A stretch of DNA of 64,000 nucleotides from Sva-07 sp963743825 (GCA_963743825.1 CAVURC010000010.1:62001-126000), one strand, 5' to 3'; numbered from the stretch's first letter, positions 54,685 through 63,741 are shown. The notes: generated by a model from the sequence alone, not told the origin. Made by a program: numbers and translations.

Positions 54685-56679
54685 TCAGGCGCCGAGCGCC
54701 GCCGTCTCGGCAGTGGCCACCTCGGCGCAGAACTGCTCGACGAACGCATCGAGCGCGACGCCGCGCTCGACCTCTCCGCCGCGCGGGTTCACACCGACCG
54801 TGTGCGCCGCGACGTCGTCGTCGCCGACGACCAGCACGTAGGGGATCTTCTCGAGCTTGGCGTTGCGGATCCGCTTGCCGAGGCCGTCGTCGGCCACGGT
54901 GGTGTCGACGCGGGCACCGGCATCACGCAGCGCCTCGACGACGGTGGCGGCGTAGTCCTCGTGCGCCTCGGCCACGGCCAGCACCCTCACCTGCACCGGC
55001 GCCAACCACGTGGGGAACGCACCTGCGTAGTGCTCGATGAGCACCCCGAAGAACCGCTCGATCGAGCCGAACAGCGCGCGGTGCAACATGATCGGACGGT
55101 GCCGAGCGTTGTCGGCGCCGACGTACTCCAGCCCGAACCGCTCGGGGAGCTGGAAATCGGCCTGAATGGTCGACAGCTGCCACGAACGCCCGATGGCGTC
55201 ACGCACATCGATGTCGATCTTCGGGCCGTAGAAGGCCGCGTCACCCTCCTTGACGGCGTAGTCGAGGCCGTGCGCGTCGAGTGCCTCACGCAGCGCCTCG
55301 GTCGCCTCGTCCCAGATCTCGTCGCTCCCGACGTACTTGTCGGGGTCCTTCGTCGAGAGATTGAACGTGAACTCGTCGAACCCGAACGCCCGCAGCACCG
55401 ACAGCACGAAGTCGAGCAGGCTCGCCACTTCCTCGGCCAGCTGCTCCTTGGTGCAGTAGATGTGGCTGTCGTCCTGCGTGAACCCGCGAATACGCATCAG
55501 GCCGTGCAGGGTGCCTGCCCGTTCGTAGCGATAGACGTTGCCGAGTTCGAACAGCCGCAGCGGAAGCTCGCGGTAGCTGCGTTGGCGACTGCGGAAGATC
55601 AAGCAGTGCATCGGACAGTTCATCGGCTTCATGTAGTAGGTGCCGTTGTCCATCTCCATCGGCGGGTACATCCCGTCGGCGTACCACTGGAGGTGCCCGG
55701 AGGTCTCGAAGAGCTTCCCGTTCGCGAGGTGCGGCGTGTAGACGAACTCGTAGCCGCCGTGTTCGTGACGAAGTCGGCTGTAGTCCTCCATCAACTTGCG
55801 CACGATGGCCCCCTTGGGGTGCCACACGGCAAGGCCGCCACCCAGCTCGTGCGGGAAGCTCAACAGGTCGAGCTCGGTCGCGAGCTTGCGATGGTCGCGC
55901 TTGAGCGCCTCCTCCAGCTGGTGGAGATGCTCGGCAAGCGCCTGCTTCGACTCCCAGGCCGTGCCGTAGATGCGTTGCAGCATCGGGCCCTTCTCGTTGC
56001 CACGCCAGTACGCACCCGACACCCGCTGCAGCTTGAAGAACCCGAGTTTGCCGGTCGACGGCACGTGCGGACCGACACACATGTCGACGAACGCATCGGT
56101 GTTGCGGTAGGCGCTGATGACGCCTCCCTCCCCCACCTCCGCCGAGTCCTCGTCGTCGACGCCGCCATCGCCCTGGAGCGACTCGACACGCTCGATGATC
56201 TCGATCTTGTACGGCTGATCGGCGAAGAGTGCCTTGGCCTCTGCCATCGACATCTCGGACCGCACGAACGGCTGGTTCGCCTTGACGATGTCACGCATCT
56301 CCGCCTCGATGCGTTCGAGGTCGTCGTCGCTGAACGTTGCACCGCCGGGGAGATCGAAGTCGTAGTAGAAGCCGTTCTCGATGGCGGGCCCGATGGAGAA
56401 CTTCGCGCCCGGGAACAGGCGGGTCACCGCCTGCGCCAGCACGTGCGCGGTCGAGTGACGGAGCACATGACGGCCCTCGTCGGAGCCGGCAGTGACGATC
56501 GAGACGACGGCGCCATCGTGGAGCAACGTGGTCAGGTCGGTCTCGACCCCATCGACGACTGCGGCGACCGCCGCCTTCTTCAGGCCGGAGCCGATGGCAG
56601 CGGCGAGGTCGAGCGCCGTGGCATCGTCAGCCAATTCGCGTTCGGAGCCGTCGGGGAGAGAGACCGTGATGTTCGACAT
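54685..56679 (-). CDS. thrS: Threonyl-tRNA synthetase
   Basis: The 664-residue class II enzyme has an N-terminal TGS domain (ITVSLPDGSERELADDATAL), the editing domain with HVLRHSTAHVLAQA, then MNCPMHCLIF, RIRGFTQDDSHIYC and the anticodon-binding C-terminus from LAPVQVRVLAV. ATG 56679 is chosen because the TGS domain starts there and a TATCCT box lies nine bases upstream. Upstream in-frame codons are only chance reading. It leads the thrS-HIT-pgsA1-patA group. Confidence 0.97.
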   Translation of the reverse strand: MSNITVSLPDGSERELADDATALDLAAAIGSGLKKAAVAAVVDGVETDLTTLLHDGAVVSIVTAGSDEGRHVLRHSTAHVLAQAVTRLFPGAKFSIGPAIENGFYYDFDLPGGATFSDDDLERIEAEMRDIVKANQPFVRSEMSMAEAKALFADQPYKIEIIERVESLQGDGGVDDEDSAEVGEGGVISAYRNTDAFVDMCVGPHVPSTGKLGFFKLQRVSGAYWRGNEKGPMLQRIYGTAWESKQALAEHLHQLEEALKRDHRKLATELDLLSFPHELGGGLAVWHPKGAIVRKLMEDYSRLRHEHGGYEFVYTPHLANGKLFETSGHLQWYADGMYPPMEMDNGTYYMKPMNCPMHCLIFRSRQRSYRELPLRLFELGNVYRYERAGTLHGLMRIRGFTQDDSHIYCTKEQLAEEVASLLDFVLSVLRAFGFDEFTFNLSTKDPDKYVGSDEIWDEATEALREALDAHGLDYAVKEGDAAFYGPKIDIDVRDAIGRSWQLSTIQADFQLPERFGLEYVGADNARHRPIMLHRALFGSIERFFGVLIEHYAGAFPTWLAPVQVRVLAVAEAHEDYAATVVEALRDAGARVDTTVADDGLGKRIRNAKLEKIPYVLVVGDDDVAAHTVGVNPRGGEVERGVALDAFVEQFCAEVATAETAALGA

Positions 56680-56688
56680 GCGACCGTC

Positions 56689-56694
56689 AGGATA
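56689..56694 (-). promoter_or_regulatory. -10 box (TATCCT) of thrS
   Basis: The box ends nine bases before ATG 56679, predicting an mRNA with a leader of at most a few bases. Confidence 0.4.
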
Positions 56695-56740
56695 CGAGCC
56701 GCGGTGGTCGACCGCTGGGAGGGTTTCCGGTGAGGTGCGT

Positions 56741-57499
56741 TCAGCTGCCGGCGACGAGGGCGAGCTCGTGCTCAGCCACGTGCGTGCGATTGGAGCTGTC
56801 GGAGATCGGGTCGGCGACCGATGACACCCGCCCGGCAACAGTCGGCTCGGTCTCGGCCTTGGCGCCGGCGTAGGAGTCGACGTAGGTCTGGCCGGTGAGC
56901 TCACGGATCTCGTACATGACCTCGTCGATCATCGAACGCCACGCGATGTGCTCGGCTCCGCGACCCCGATACCGTTCGGGCCTGACCGGGCGACCGATCT
57001 TGATCTCGCACGAACGGAACAGCTTGGGCATCTTCGCATCCGGCGGCTGGATCTGGTCGGTGCCGATCACGCCGACCGGAAAGATCGGGCAGTCGAGCTT
57101 CATCGCCAGGCGAGCAGCGCCCGTGCGCCCCTTGTGGAGATCGCCATTGCGGCTCCGGGTGCCCTCCGGGAAGATCCCGAACAGCTCACCGCGCTGCAGG
57201 ACCTGCTCGGCCGCGTCGAGCGCAGCGGTGCTCTTGTCGCCACCGGCACGGTCGATGGGAATCATGCCCATGGCCGGGAACAGGAACTTGGTCTTCCACG
57301 AATCCATGTACTCGGCCTTGCCCACGAAGGAGATGTTGCGCGGCACGGTCAACATCAGGAACGCCGAGTCGAGGAAGCTGACGTGGTTCGGGCACAGGAT
57401 CGCAGGGCCCGCAGCCGGCAGACGCTCGTATCCCGAGAGCTCGATGTGCCACAGCCGCTTGGAGACGGGACGGCCGAGCTGGCGCACCCTGCGCTGCAT
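56741..57499 (-). CDS. plsC: 1-acylglycerol-3-phosphate O-acyltransferase family protein (PlsC-like)
   Basis: The protein of about 252 residues has the acyltransferase motifs NHVSFLDSAF, IPIDRAGG, FPEGTRSRNGDLHKG and FPVGVIG. It likely acylates lysophosphatidic acid to phosphatidic acid. ATG 57499 is preferred because AGGAG lies eight bases upstream; GTG 57526 is a longer alternative. The C-terminal 45 residues are polar and not part of the domain. It is 61 bases upstream of thrS. Confidence 0.88.
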   Translation of the reverse strand: MQRRVRQLGRPVSKRLWHIELSGYERLPAAGPAILCPNHVSFLDSAFLMLTVPRNISFVGKAEYMDSWKTKFLFPAMGMIPIDRAGGDKSTAALDAAEQVLQRGELFGIFPEGTRSRNGDLHKGRTGAARLAMKLDCPIFPVGVIGTDQIQPPDAKMPKLFRSCEIKIGRPVRPERYRGRGAEHIAWRSMIDEVMYEIRELTGQTYVDSYAGAKAETEPTVAGRVSSVADPISDSSNRTHVAEHELALVAGS

Positions 57500-57606
57500 C
57501 GCTCCTGCTCCTGGTCCCTGTGTCACGGCAGCCAGAGTAGACGCCAGGACCGGGCATGAGAAGCGCGGCCGATGAACTTCGTGTCAACGCACGGGGTCCG
57601 CGCGCG

Positions 57607-58725
57607 TCAGTCGAGGTCGATGCCGAGCAACGCAGCAGCTTCACCGACGCCGGCGCCGGAGCGTGCGGCATCATCGATCGCAGCGATGGCGCCGGGCGTG
57701 TCGAGGTCGTCGTCGAGGCGACGACGAACTTCATCGAGCAGGTCGGGGTTCGACCCGGCGCGCTCGTTCCAGGCGTCGAGACGGGCCTGGTTGCGTGGCA
57801 TGAGTTCGTCGTCCCACTCCCACTCGACGCGGTAGTGATGTTCGATGATCGCCATGCGGATCGCCCGCGGATCCCATGTCTCACGGAGCTGATCGATGAA
57901 CACCAGGTTGCCGAGGCTCTTCGACATCTTCTCGCCGTCCATGTGGATCAAGGCCGTATGCATCCAGTGCTTCACGAACAGCTCGCCGGTGGCGGCTTCC
58001 GACTGGGCGCGCTCACACTCGTGGTGCGGGAAGATCAGATCGGCACCCCCGCCGTGCAGATCGATCGTGGTTCCGAGTTCGCGCAGCGCCAGCGCCGAAC
58101 ATTCGATGTGCCACCCGGGACGACCCGGACCCCACATGGTGTCCCAGCTCGGCTCGTCGTCGGCCGAGGGGTGCCAGAGCACGAAATCCAACGGTGAGCG
58201 CTTGTTGGGATCATCGATGTTGCCGCCACGCTCCTTCGCGAGCACCAACATCTCATCGTCGGTGTAGTGGCTGAGCGATCCGAACGATTCGAACTTCGAC
58301 ACGTCGAAGTACACCGACCCACCGGACTCGTACGCGTACCCGCGGTCGAGCACCATGCCGATGAAGCCGCGGATGTCCGGGATCGCCGACGACGCGCGAG
58401 GAGCAACGGCGACCGGGAGTGCGTTGAGTGCCACCATGTCACGCTCGAAACGGGCCTCCTCGCCGGCCGCCAGATCGAGGTAGTGCACGCCGAGTTCGCG
58501 TGCCTTGGCGAACAACGGGTCGTCGACGTCGGTGACGTTGCGCACACAACGCACCGTGTGTCCCATGTCGATGAGCCGGCGCTGCAGGACGTCGTAGGAG
58601 ACGAACGTGGCTGCATGGCCGAGGTGGGTGGCGTCGTACGGCGTGATCCCGCAGGTGTACATGAGCACGTGATCGTTCGGTTCGAACGCCACGATGGCGC
58701 GCCGCGCGGTGTCGTAGAGCTGCAT
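57607..58725 (-). CDS. mshC: Cysteine:GlcN-inositol ligase-like protein (MshC; CysS relative)
   Basis: The 372-residue protein resembles the catalytic core of cysteinyl-tRNA synthetase. CGITPYDATHLGHAATF holds the HIGH motif, VRNVTDVDDPLFAKA and GWHIECSALAL follow, and GEKMSKSLGNL is the KMSKS motif. The form CGITPYDATHLGHAAT and the short length (CysS is about 460) point to MshC, which joins cysteine to GlcN-inositol in mycothiol synthesis. The tRNA-binding C-terminal domain is short. ATG 58725 overlaps the npdG stop by one base. A true CysS remains a weaker possibility. Confidence 0.82.
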   Translation of the reverse strand: MQLYDTARRAIVAFEPNDHVLMYTCGITPYDATHLGHAATFVSYDVLQRRLIDMGHTVRCVRNVTDVDDPLFAKARELGVHYLDLAAGEEARFERDMVALNALPVAVAPRASSAIPDIRGFIGMVLDRGYAYESGGSVYFDVSKFESFGSLSHYTDDEMLVLAKERGGNIDDPNKRSPLDFVLWHPSADDEPSWDTMWGPGRPGWHIECSALALRELGTTIDLHGGGADLIFPHHECERAQSEAATGELFVKHWMHTALIHMDGEKMSKSLGNLVFIDQLRETWDPRAIRMAIIEHHYRVEWEWDDELMPRNQARLDAWNERAGSNPDLLDEVRRRLDDDLDTPGAIAAIDDAARSGAGVGEAAALLGIDLD

Positions 58726-59405
58726 CACCCGGCGTCAACAGCGCGAGGGTCGCGTTTGATTCCCGTGAGTTTCGGGGCGACCCGCGTCTTGTAGCGCACG
58801 TTGAGCTGCAGCAGCACTGCGGTGAACGCCTCGATGGCCGTTGCGTTCGACAGTTCGCCGGCATCGAGCGGCCGACAGCCCGGGAAATGGGCGACGATGT
58901 CGCTGACGATCTGTACTGCCGACGGATCGTCGCCGCAGATCAGCACGTCGGAGTCGATGGGTTCGTCGATGTGACCGAGTTCGGCCGCCGGAAGGTGATG
59001 GAACGCCGCGACCACACGACACTTGGGAACTGCGGCCTGGACGTGCGCAGCGACACTGCCGCGCGGCGGCACCAGCGGCTGGAACTCCTTGTTCACCCGC
59101 ACGAGCGCATTGGCCATCGAGATGACGATCTTGCCCTCCATCGCGGCTGCGTTCTCCTGCGCGGTGCCGGCGGCGGAGTCCCACGGGGTGGCGATCACGA
59201 TCAGGTCGCAATTCGCGGCGTCGGAGTTGTCGCCTGCTTCGAGGAGGTCGGCGAGCTGTGGCCACTTGCCGATCAGTTCGTCGCGGGTTTCCATCGCCCG
59301 ATACTTCGAACGTGACCCGATGACCGTGGGATGGCCGATGCTCGCCAGTCGGGCGGCGAGGCCGCTTCCTGCTGGTCCGGTTCCGCCGAGAATGCCGATG
59401 CGCAT
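58725..59405 (-). CDS. npdG: NADPH:coenzyme F420 oxidoreductase-like protein
   Basis: The protein of about 226 residues begins RIGILGGTGPAGSGLAARL and has IVIATPWDSAA and VVAAFHHLPAAEL, as in F420-dependent NADP reductases (NpdG/Fno). It exchanges hydride between F420 and NADP. ATG 59405 is set by the conserved start. It is divergent from inhA and coupled to mshC. A broader NAD(P)-binding reductase role is possible. Confidence 0.85.
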   Translation of the reverse strand: MRIGILGGTGPAGSGLAARLASIGHPTVIGSRSKYRAMETRDELIGKWPQLADLLEAGDNSDAANCDLIVIATPWDSAAGTAQENAAAMEGKIVISMANALVRVNKEFQPLVPPRGSVAAHVQAAVPKCRVVAAFHHLPAAELGHIDEPIDSDVLICGDDPSAVQIVSDIVAHFPGCRPLDAGELSNATAIEAFTAVLLQLNVRYKTRVAPKLTGIKRDPRAVDAG

Positions 59406-59481
59406 GGCGACAGCGTGGCACAACGGCGCGTCGAACCTCCAAGGCGCCGCCGACATCGTCGATGGCACGGGCGAGATGATC

Positions 59482-59487
59482 TACGGT
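59482..59487 (+). promoter_or_regulatory. -10 box (TACGGT) of inhA
   Basis: The box ends seven bases before ATG 59495, with no ribosome binding site between them. A leaderless transcript is likely. Confidence 0.5.
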
Positions 59488-59494
59488 CCGATCC

Positions 59495-60263
59495 ATGGGT
59501 TTGCTCGACGGCAAGAAGATCGTGGTCACCGGCGTCCTCACCGACGCTTCGCTGGCGTTCGGAGTGGCGAGGCTGGCACGCCAGGAGGGGGCCGAGATCG
59601 TGCTCACCGGCGCCGGTCGGGCCCTCTCGCTCACGCAGCGGACGGCCCGCAAACTCGGCGATGGCATCGACGTGTACGAACTCGATGTCACGGTGCCCGA
59701 GCACGGCGTGGCAGTTCGCGAGGCGCTCGCGGAGAAGTGGGGCCACGTCGACGGCGTGGTGCACTCGATCGGGTTCGCTCCGGCGGTGTGCCTGGGTGAC
59801 GACTTCCTCGCCGCCCAGTGGGACGACGTGGCCGTGGCGATGCACATCTCGGCCTATTCCCTCAAGGCGTTGGCCGACGCGTTCCTTCCGTTGATGAGCG
59901 AGGGAGGCTCGTTCGTCGGCTTCGACTTCGACAACCGCCAGGCCTGGCCCGCCTACAACTGGATGGGTGTGGCGAAGTCGGCCCTCCAGAGCGTGTCGCG
60001 GTATCTCGCCAAGGAGGTCGGCCCGAAAGGCATCCGCTCGAACCTCGTTGCTGCCGGACCCGATCAAGACGATGGCAGCCAAGTCGATCCCCGGCTTCGC
60101 CGTGTTCGAGGACAGCTGGGACGACCGCGCACCACTCGGCTGGGACGTCACCGACTCCGAACCCGTCGCCAAGGCCTGCATCGCCCTGCTGTCGGACTGG
60201 TTCCCCGCCACCACCGGCGAGATCATCCACGTCGACGGCGGCTACCACGCAATGGGCGCCTGA
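59495..60263 (+). CDS. inhA: NADH-dependent enoyl-ACP reductase, InhA type (reading frame broken once)
   Basis: The protein begins MGLLDGKKIVVTGVLTDASLAF, like InhA, and has VVHSIGFAP and YNWMGVAKSALQSVSRY with the catalytic Tyr-Lys. The frame changes near 60058: dropping one base joins NLVAAGP to IKTMAAKSIPGF, and the tail ends VDGGYHAMGA. The joined protein has about 255 residues. It reduces enoyl-ACP in fatty acid elongation, and in mycobacteria it is the isoniazid target. Copy 3 of the palindrome begins seven bases after the stop. Confidence 0.92.
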
Positions 60264-60269
60264 CCCGTT

Positions 60270-60312
60270 CTCGTGAACTCGTGCGCGAACTATTCGCGCA
60301 CGAGTTCACGAG
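60270..60312. repeat. Palindromic repeat copy 3 (20-base arms, 3-base loop)
   Basis: Arms 60270-60289 and 60293-60312 are exact reverse complements. The half-site CTCGTGAACTCGT is shared with copies 1 and 2, and the inner part GCGCGAA is a variant of theirs. It lies directly after the inhA stop and before the promoter of the DUF255 gene, a fitting place for a terminator. Confidence 0.85.
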
Positions 60313-60344
60313 TTCGCCAGGTCCGCAGCCGCGATGGCGACGGA

Positions 60345-60350
60345 TACCGT
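60345..60350 (+). promoter_or_regulatory. -10 box (TACCGT) of the DUF255 gene
   Basis: The box ends seven bases before GTG 60358, giving another likely leaderless start. Confidence 0.5.
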
Positions 60351-60357
60351 CCACGGG

Positions 60358-62452
60358 GTGAATCGCCTCGCCGACGAAACGTCTCCGTACCTGCGCCAGC
60401 ATCGCGACAATCCGGTCGACTGGTACCCGTGGGGCCCCGAAGCGTTCACCGCCGCCCGGGAACGCAACGTGGCGATCCTGCTCTCGGTCGGCTACTCCGC
60501 GTGCCACTGGTGCCACGTGATGGCCCACGAGTGCTTCGAGGACGCCGACGTCGCCGCCAAGATGAACGAGTTGTTCGTCAACGTCAAGGTCGATCGCGAG
60601 GAGCGTCCCGACGTCGACGCCGTCTACATGGATGCCGTCCAGGCGATGACCGGGCGCGGCGGCTGGCCGATGACCGTGTTCATGACACCCGACGGAGAGC
60701 CGTTCTACGGCGGCACGTACTTCCCGAAGGACGCGTTCGTCCAACTCATGGACGCGATCGACGACGTCTATCGCAACAAGCCCGCCGACGTCCGCCAGAA
60801 CGTCGAGGCACTCGTCAAGGCCATCGACACGACCGCCAACCTGCGCCCGGCCACTGCCGCGCCAGGCATCGAGCAACTCAACCAGGCACTGCAGACGCTC
60901 GCCGCCTCGTTCGATCAGGAGTGGGGAGGATTCGGGAAGGCCCCGAAGTTCCCATCGACGTTCCATCTCGAACTCATGCTGCGCGCCTACATGACCAACG
61001 CCGGCGACGGACCGAAGAACATCGTCGCCACCACCCTCGATGCCATGTGCTCCGGCGGGATGTACGACCACATCGGTGGTGGATTCGCCCGCTACTCGAC
61101 CGACCGGGAGTGGCTCGTTCCGCACTTCGAGAAGATGCTGTACGACCAGGCGCTCCTGCTCGGCACCTACCTCCGCGCCATGATCGTGATCGGCCGGCCC
61201 CAGTACCGGCTCGTCGTCGAGGAGACCATCGACTACGTCCTCACCACGCTGCGTCACCCCGACGGCGGCTTCTACTCGGCCGAGGACGCCGACTCGCTCG
61301 ACCCCGACGGGCAACAGCGTCGAGGGCTGGTACTCCACCTGGACACCCGACGAGGTACGCGCCGCGCTCGCCGATCTCGACGGGGCGATCGTCGAGACGC
61401 TCATCGACTGGTACGGGATCACCGACGAGGGAAACTTCGAGGGCCGATCCCTCCCCAACCGCCTGTCGGCACGCGGCCAACTGATGCGAACGCCCGAACT
61501 CGACGATGCGCGCCGCCGGCTCCTCGCCGCTCGTTCACAGCGTCGCCGGCCCGGTCTCGACGACAAGGTCCTGACCGAATGGAATGCGTTGTTCCTCTCG
61601 TCGCTCGCTCAGGCTGCCGCAGTGTTCGGACGCCGCGACTGGCTCGACGCTGCAATCGCCAACGGCGAGTTCCTGCTGCGCGAACTTCGCGGCGCCAACG
61701 GCCGCTGGTTTCGCAGTTGGCAGGCTGACGGCACCCCCCGGGCACGACACGCCGCGCTCGCCGCCGATCACGCTGCCCTCGTGGATGCGTTCACCCGCCT
61801 GGCCGAGGCCACCGGCGAGGCACGCTGGATCAACGCCGCGGTCGCGACTGCCGAAACGATGCTCGAATGGTTCTGGGACCCCGACCACGGCGGTCTCTAC
61901 ACGACCGCCGAGGACGCCGAAGCGTTGGTGGTTCGCCAGAAGGACATCGCCGACGGTGCGACCCCGTCCGCGAATTCCTCGGCGGCGATCGCCCTGTTCC
62001 GCCTCGGCGCACTCACGGGCGAACAGCGCTACACGAATCAGGCCGACCGCATCCTCCAGTTGCTCGCCGGCCAGACAGCGAAGTCGACCGGCCAGTTCTC
62101 CAATGCGTTCGTGGCGACAGACCTCCGCCGACGCGGCATCACCGAGGTGGTCGTCGTCGGCGATCGGCCCGATCTCGTGCGTCTCGCACATTCGATCTGG
62201 CGGCCCGACACCGTGCTGGCCTGGGGTGAGCCCTACGACTCACCGCTGTGGCACGAACGTTCCGACGGTTTCGCCTACATCTGCCGTGAGTACGCATGCC
62301 AGGCGCCGCAGGACACCGTGCAGGGCTTCGCCGAGACCCTCACCGGTCGAAAGGTGACCTTCGCCGGCGACACCATCACCCTCGATGCCGGTACCGAGGC
62401 CGGTACCGAGGTCTCGAGCGACGAGGCAGCTACCAACCACCCCGGTGGATGA
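60358..62452 (+). CDS. DUF255 (YyaL/SPATA20-like) protein with thioredoxin domain (reading frame broken once)
   Basis: The N-terminus NRLADETSPYLRQHRDNPVDW and the CxxC of SACHWCHVMAHE mark the DUF255 thioredoxin-like domain. It is followed by EERPDVDAVYMDAVQAMTG and a helical toroid region with FGKAPKFPS and YDHIGGGFARYSTD. The frame changes near 61311: dropping one G joins SLDPDG to NSVEGWYSTWTPDEV, and the second part has LDDKVLTEWNAL. The joined length is about 697 residues. The biochemical function is unknown. Its end overlaps the convergent nitroreductase gene by 23 bases. Confidence 0.87.
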
Positions 62453-63059
62453 TCTGCGGCGGTCGTCGCCGGTCGCGGCCGGCACTGCGGCCCGACCCCA
62501 CGGCTGAGCCGGCGGCCAACTCTCCGGTCGGGTCCGCACGATGACCGAGCGCGATGGCTCCGAGCAACTCGAGGCCAGTCGGAATCCCCAGTCGTTGACG
62601 AAGCTCGCGCTCACCGCGAAACACTCCGAAGAACAGCGCCCCCAGGCCGGCATCCTCTGCGGCCAACAGCAACGTCATGACGGACATCGAGGCGTCGATC
62701 GTCCAGTACGGCACCGGCCACGCCGAAGCGCCGGCACCGAGACCCGTCTGCGCCTTGTCGGGCTCGGCGTACCGATCGACGTACGCCTTCGAGTCGGCCA
62801 GCGGCAGAGCGATCACCGGGGCATTGAGCAGCCGCTTCCAGCGAAACGAGTCGCGCTTCACCGCAGGCAGTGTCGTGTCCCAGAACATCGCCGTCTCCGC
62901 CCCCTCGAGCACGACGAGATGCCAGCCCTGGGTCTTGCCGGCGCTCGGAGATCGGGCGGCCAGATCGACGAGGCCGTCGAGCACGCCGGGCGAGATCGAA
63001 CGGTCGTCGAACGCCCGGGTCATCCGCCGAGCCCGAACGACCTCGGCGAACTCGGTCAT
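62430..63059 (-). CDS. Nitroreductase family protein
   Basis: The 209-residue protein begins FAEVVRARRMTRAFDDRSI, the usual FMN-binding Arg-rich start, and has ARSPSAGKTQGWHLVVL, ASMSVMTLLLAAEDAGLGALFFGVF and LLGAIALGHRAD. Such enzymes reduce nitro compounds, quinones or flavin cofactors with NAD(P)H, or in some cases F420. ATG 63059. The C-terminal tail (about 25 residues) is Arg-rich and not conserved, and it overlaps the end of the DUF255 gene. Confidence 0.87.
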   Translation of the reverse strand: MTEFAEVVRARRMTRAFDDRSISPGVLDGLVDLAARSPSAGKTQGWHLVVLEGAETAMFWDTTLPAVKRDSFRWKRLLNAPVIALPLADSKAYVDRYAEPDKAQTGLGAGASAWPVPYWTIDASMSVMTLLLAAEDAGLGALFFGVFRGERELRQRLGIPTGLELLGAIALGHRADPTGELAAGSAVGSGRSAGRDRRRPPQIIHRGGW

Positions 63060-63071
63060 GTCACGGATGAC

Positions 63072-63728
63072 TCAGCGCTTGCCGAGCTTCAAGAGATCCT
63101 CGGCCATGGTCCAGCCGTACACGACCATCGCACCACCCTTGCTGACCGGGACAGCCGAGAACATCTCGACGACGGCGGCGTCGATCTTCTCGGGCTTCGA
63201 CGACTCGTGATCGAGGTAGCCGTCAGCGCTCCCGCTGGCGGCAATGAACGAATTGGCGTCGTACTTGGCATCGACACCGAAGCGCTTGGCCAGGCGACGG
63301 CCCCACGCCCGCTCTTCACCAACAGCGTTCGAACCGGGCGACGGCGTGACTTCTCGCAGATCCTTGAACGCTTCGAGGCCGTCAGCATTGACGAAACGGC
63401 ACCCGACCACCACGTCCTCGTCGGGGAACGCCATCAGCGCTCGGTGATAGGCCTCACCGACGAGTCCGCGAAGCACCTGATCGCGCTTCGACGAACGCTT
63501 CACCGACATCAACCCGATCAGCACGCACGGCGTACCGCCGATGCGCTCGAGGGTGGAGAACGTGAACCCGTGCAACGCACCGCCGAAGCGGGCGGTGGTG
63601 ATCAGGACCCAGTCCTCTTTGGCCTTGGAGAGCTGCCCGGCGCTGAACGCGTCCTCCATCGACGCCAATTCGTCGAGGTCGGAATCCGTCAGCGCTGCAG
63701 CGTCGTTGGTCGAGACGTCGAGTGCCAT
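63072..63728 (-). CDS. Protein of unknown function
   Basis: The 218-residue protein has no family that I recognise. It has an acidic N-terminus (LTDSDLDELASMEDAF), a hydrophobic beta-rich core (DWVLITTARFGGALHGFTFSTL, CVLIGLMSV, VVGCRFVNADG) and a C-terminal segment VVYGWTMAEDLL. The core resembles a GNAT-like fold only loosely. ATG 63728 has a TAGAAT box seven bases upstream. It lies between dnaE and the nitroreductase gene on the same strand. Confidence 0.65.
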   Translation of the reverse strand: MALDVSTNDAAALTDSDLDELASMEDAFSAGQLSKAKEDWVLITTARFGGALHGFTFSTLERIGGTPCVLIGLMSVKRSSKRDQVLRGLVGEAYHRALMAFPDEDVVVGCRFVNADGLEAFKDLREVTPSPGSNAVGEERAWGRRLAKRFGVDAKYDANSFIAASGSADGYLDHESSKPEKIDAAVVEMFSAVPVSKGGAMVVYGWTMAEDLLKLGKR

Positions 63729-63735
63729 TCGTCCT

Positions 63736-63741
63736 ATTCTA
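63736..63741 (-). promoter_or_regulatory. -10 box (TAGAAT) of the 63728 gene
   Basis: The box ends seven bases before ATG 63728 and partly overlaps the end of dnaE. It matches the other leaderless-type promoters. Confidence 0.45.

Noticed and set aside
57527..57606. tRNA or small RNA gene in the plsC-mshC gap
   Set aside because: No cloverleaf, terminal CCA or conserved RNA motif was seen in these 80 bases.
57607..58725. Calling the gene cysS
   Set aside because: It is about 90 residues shorter than CysS and has the MshC form of the N-terminal motif. Kept as an alternative.
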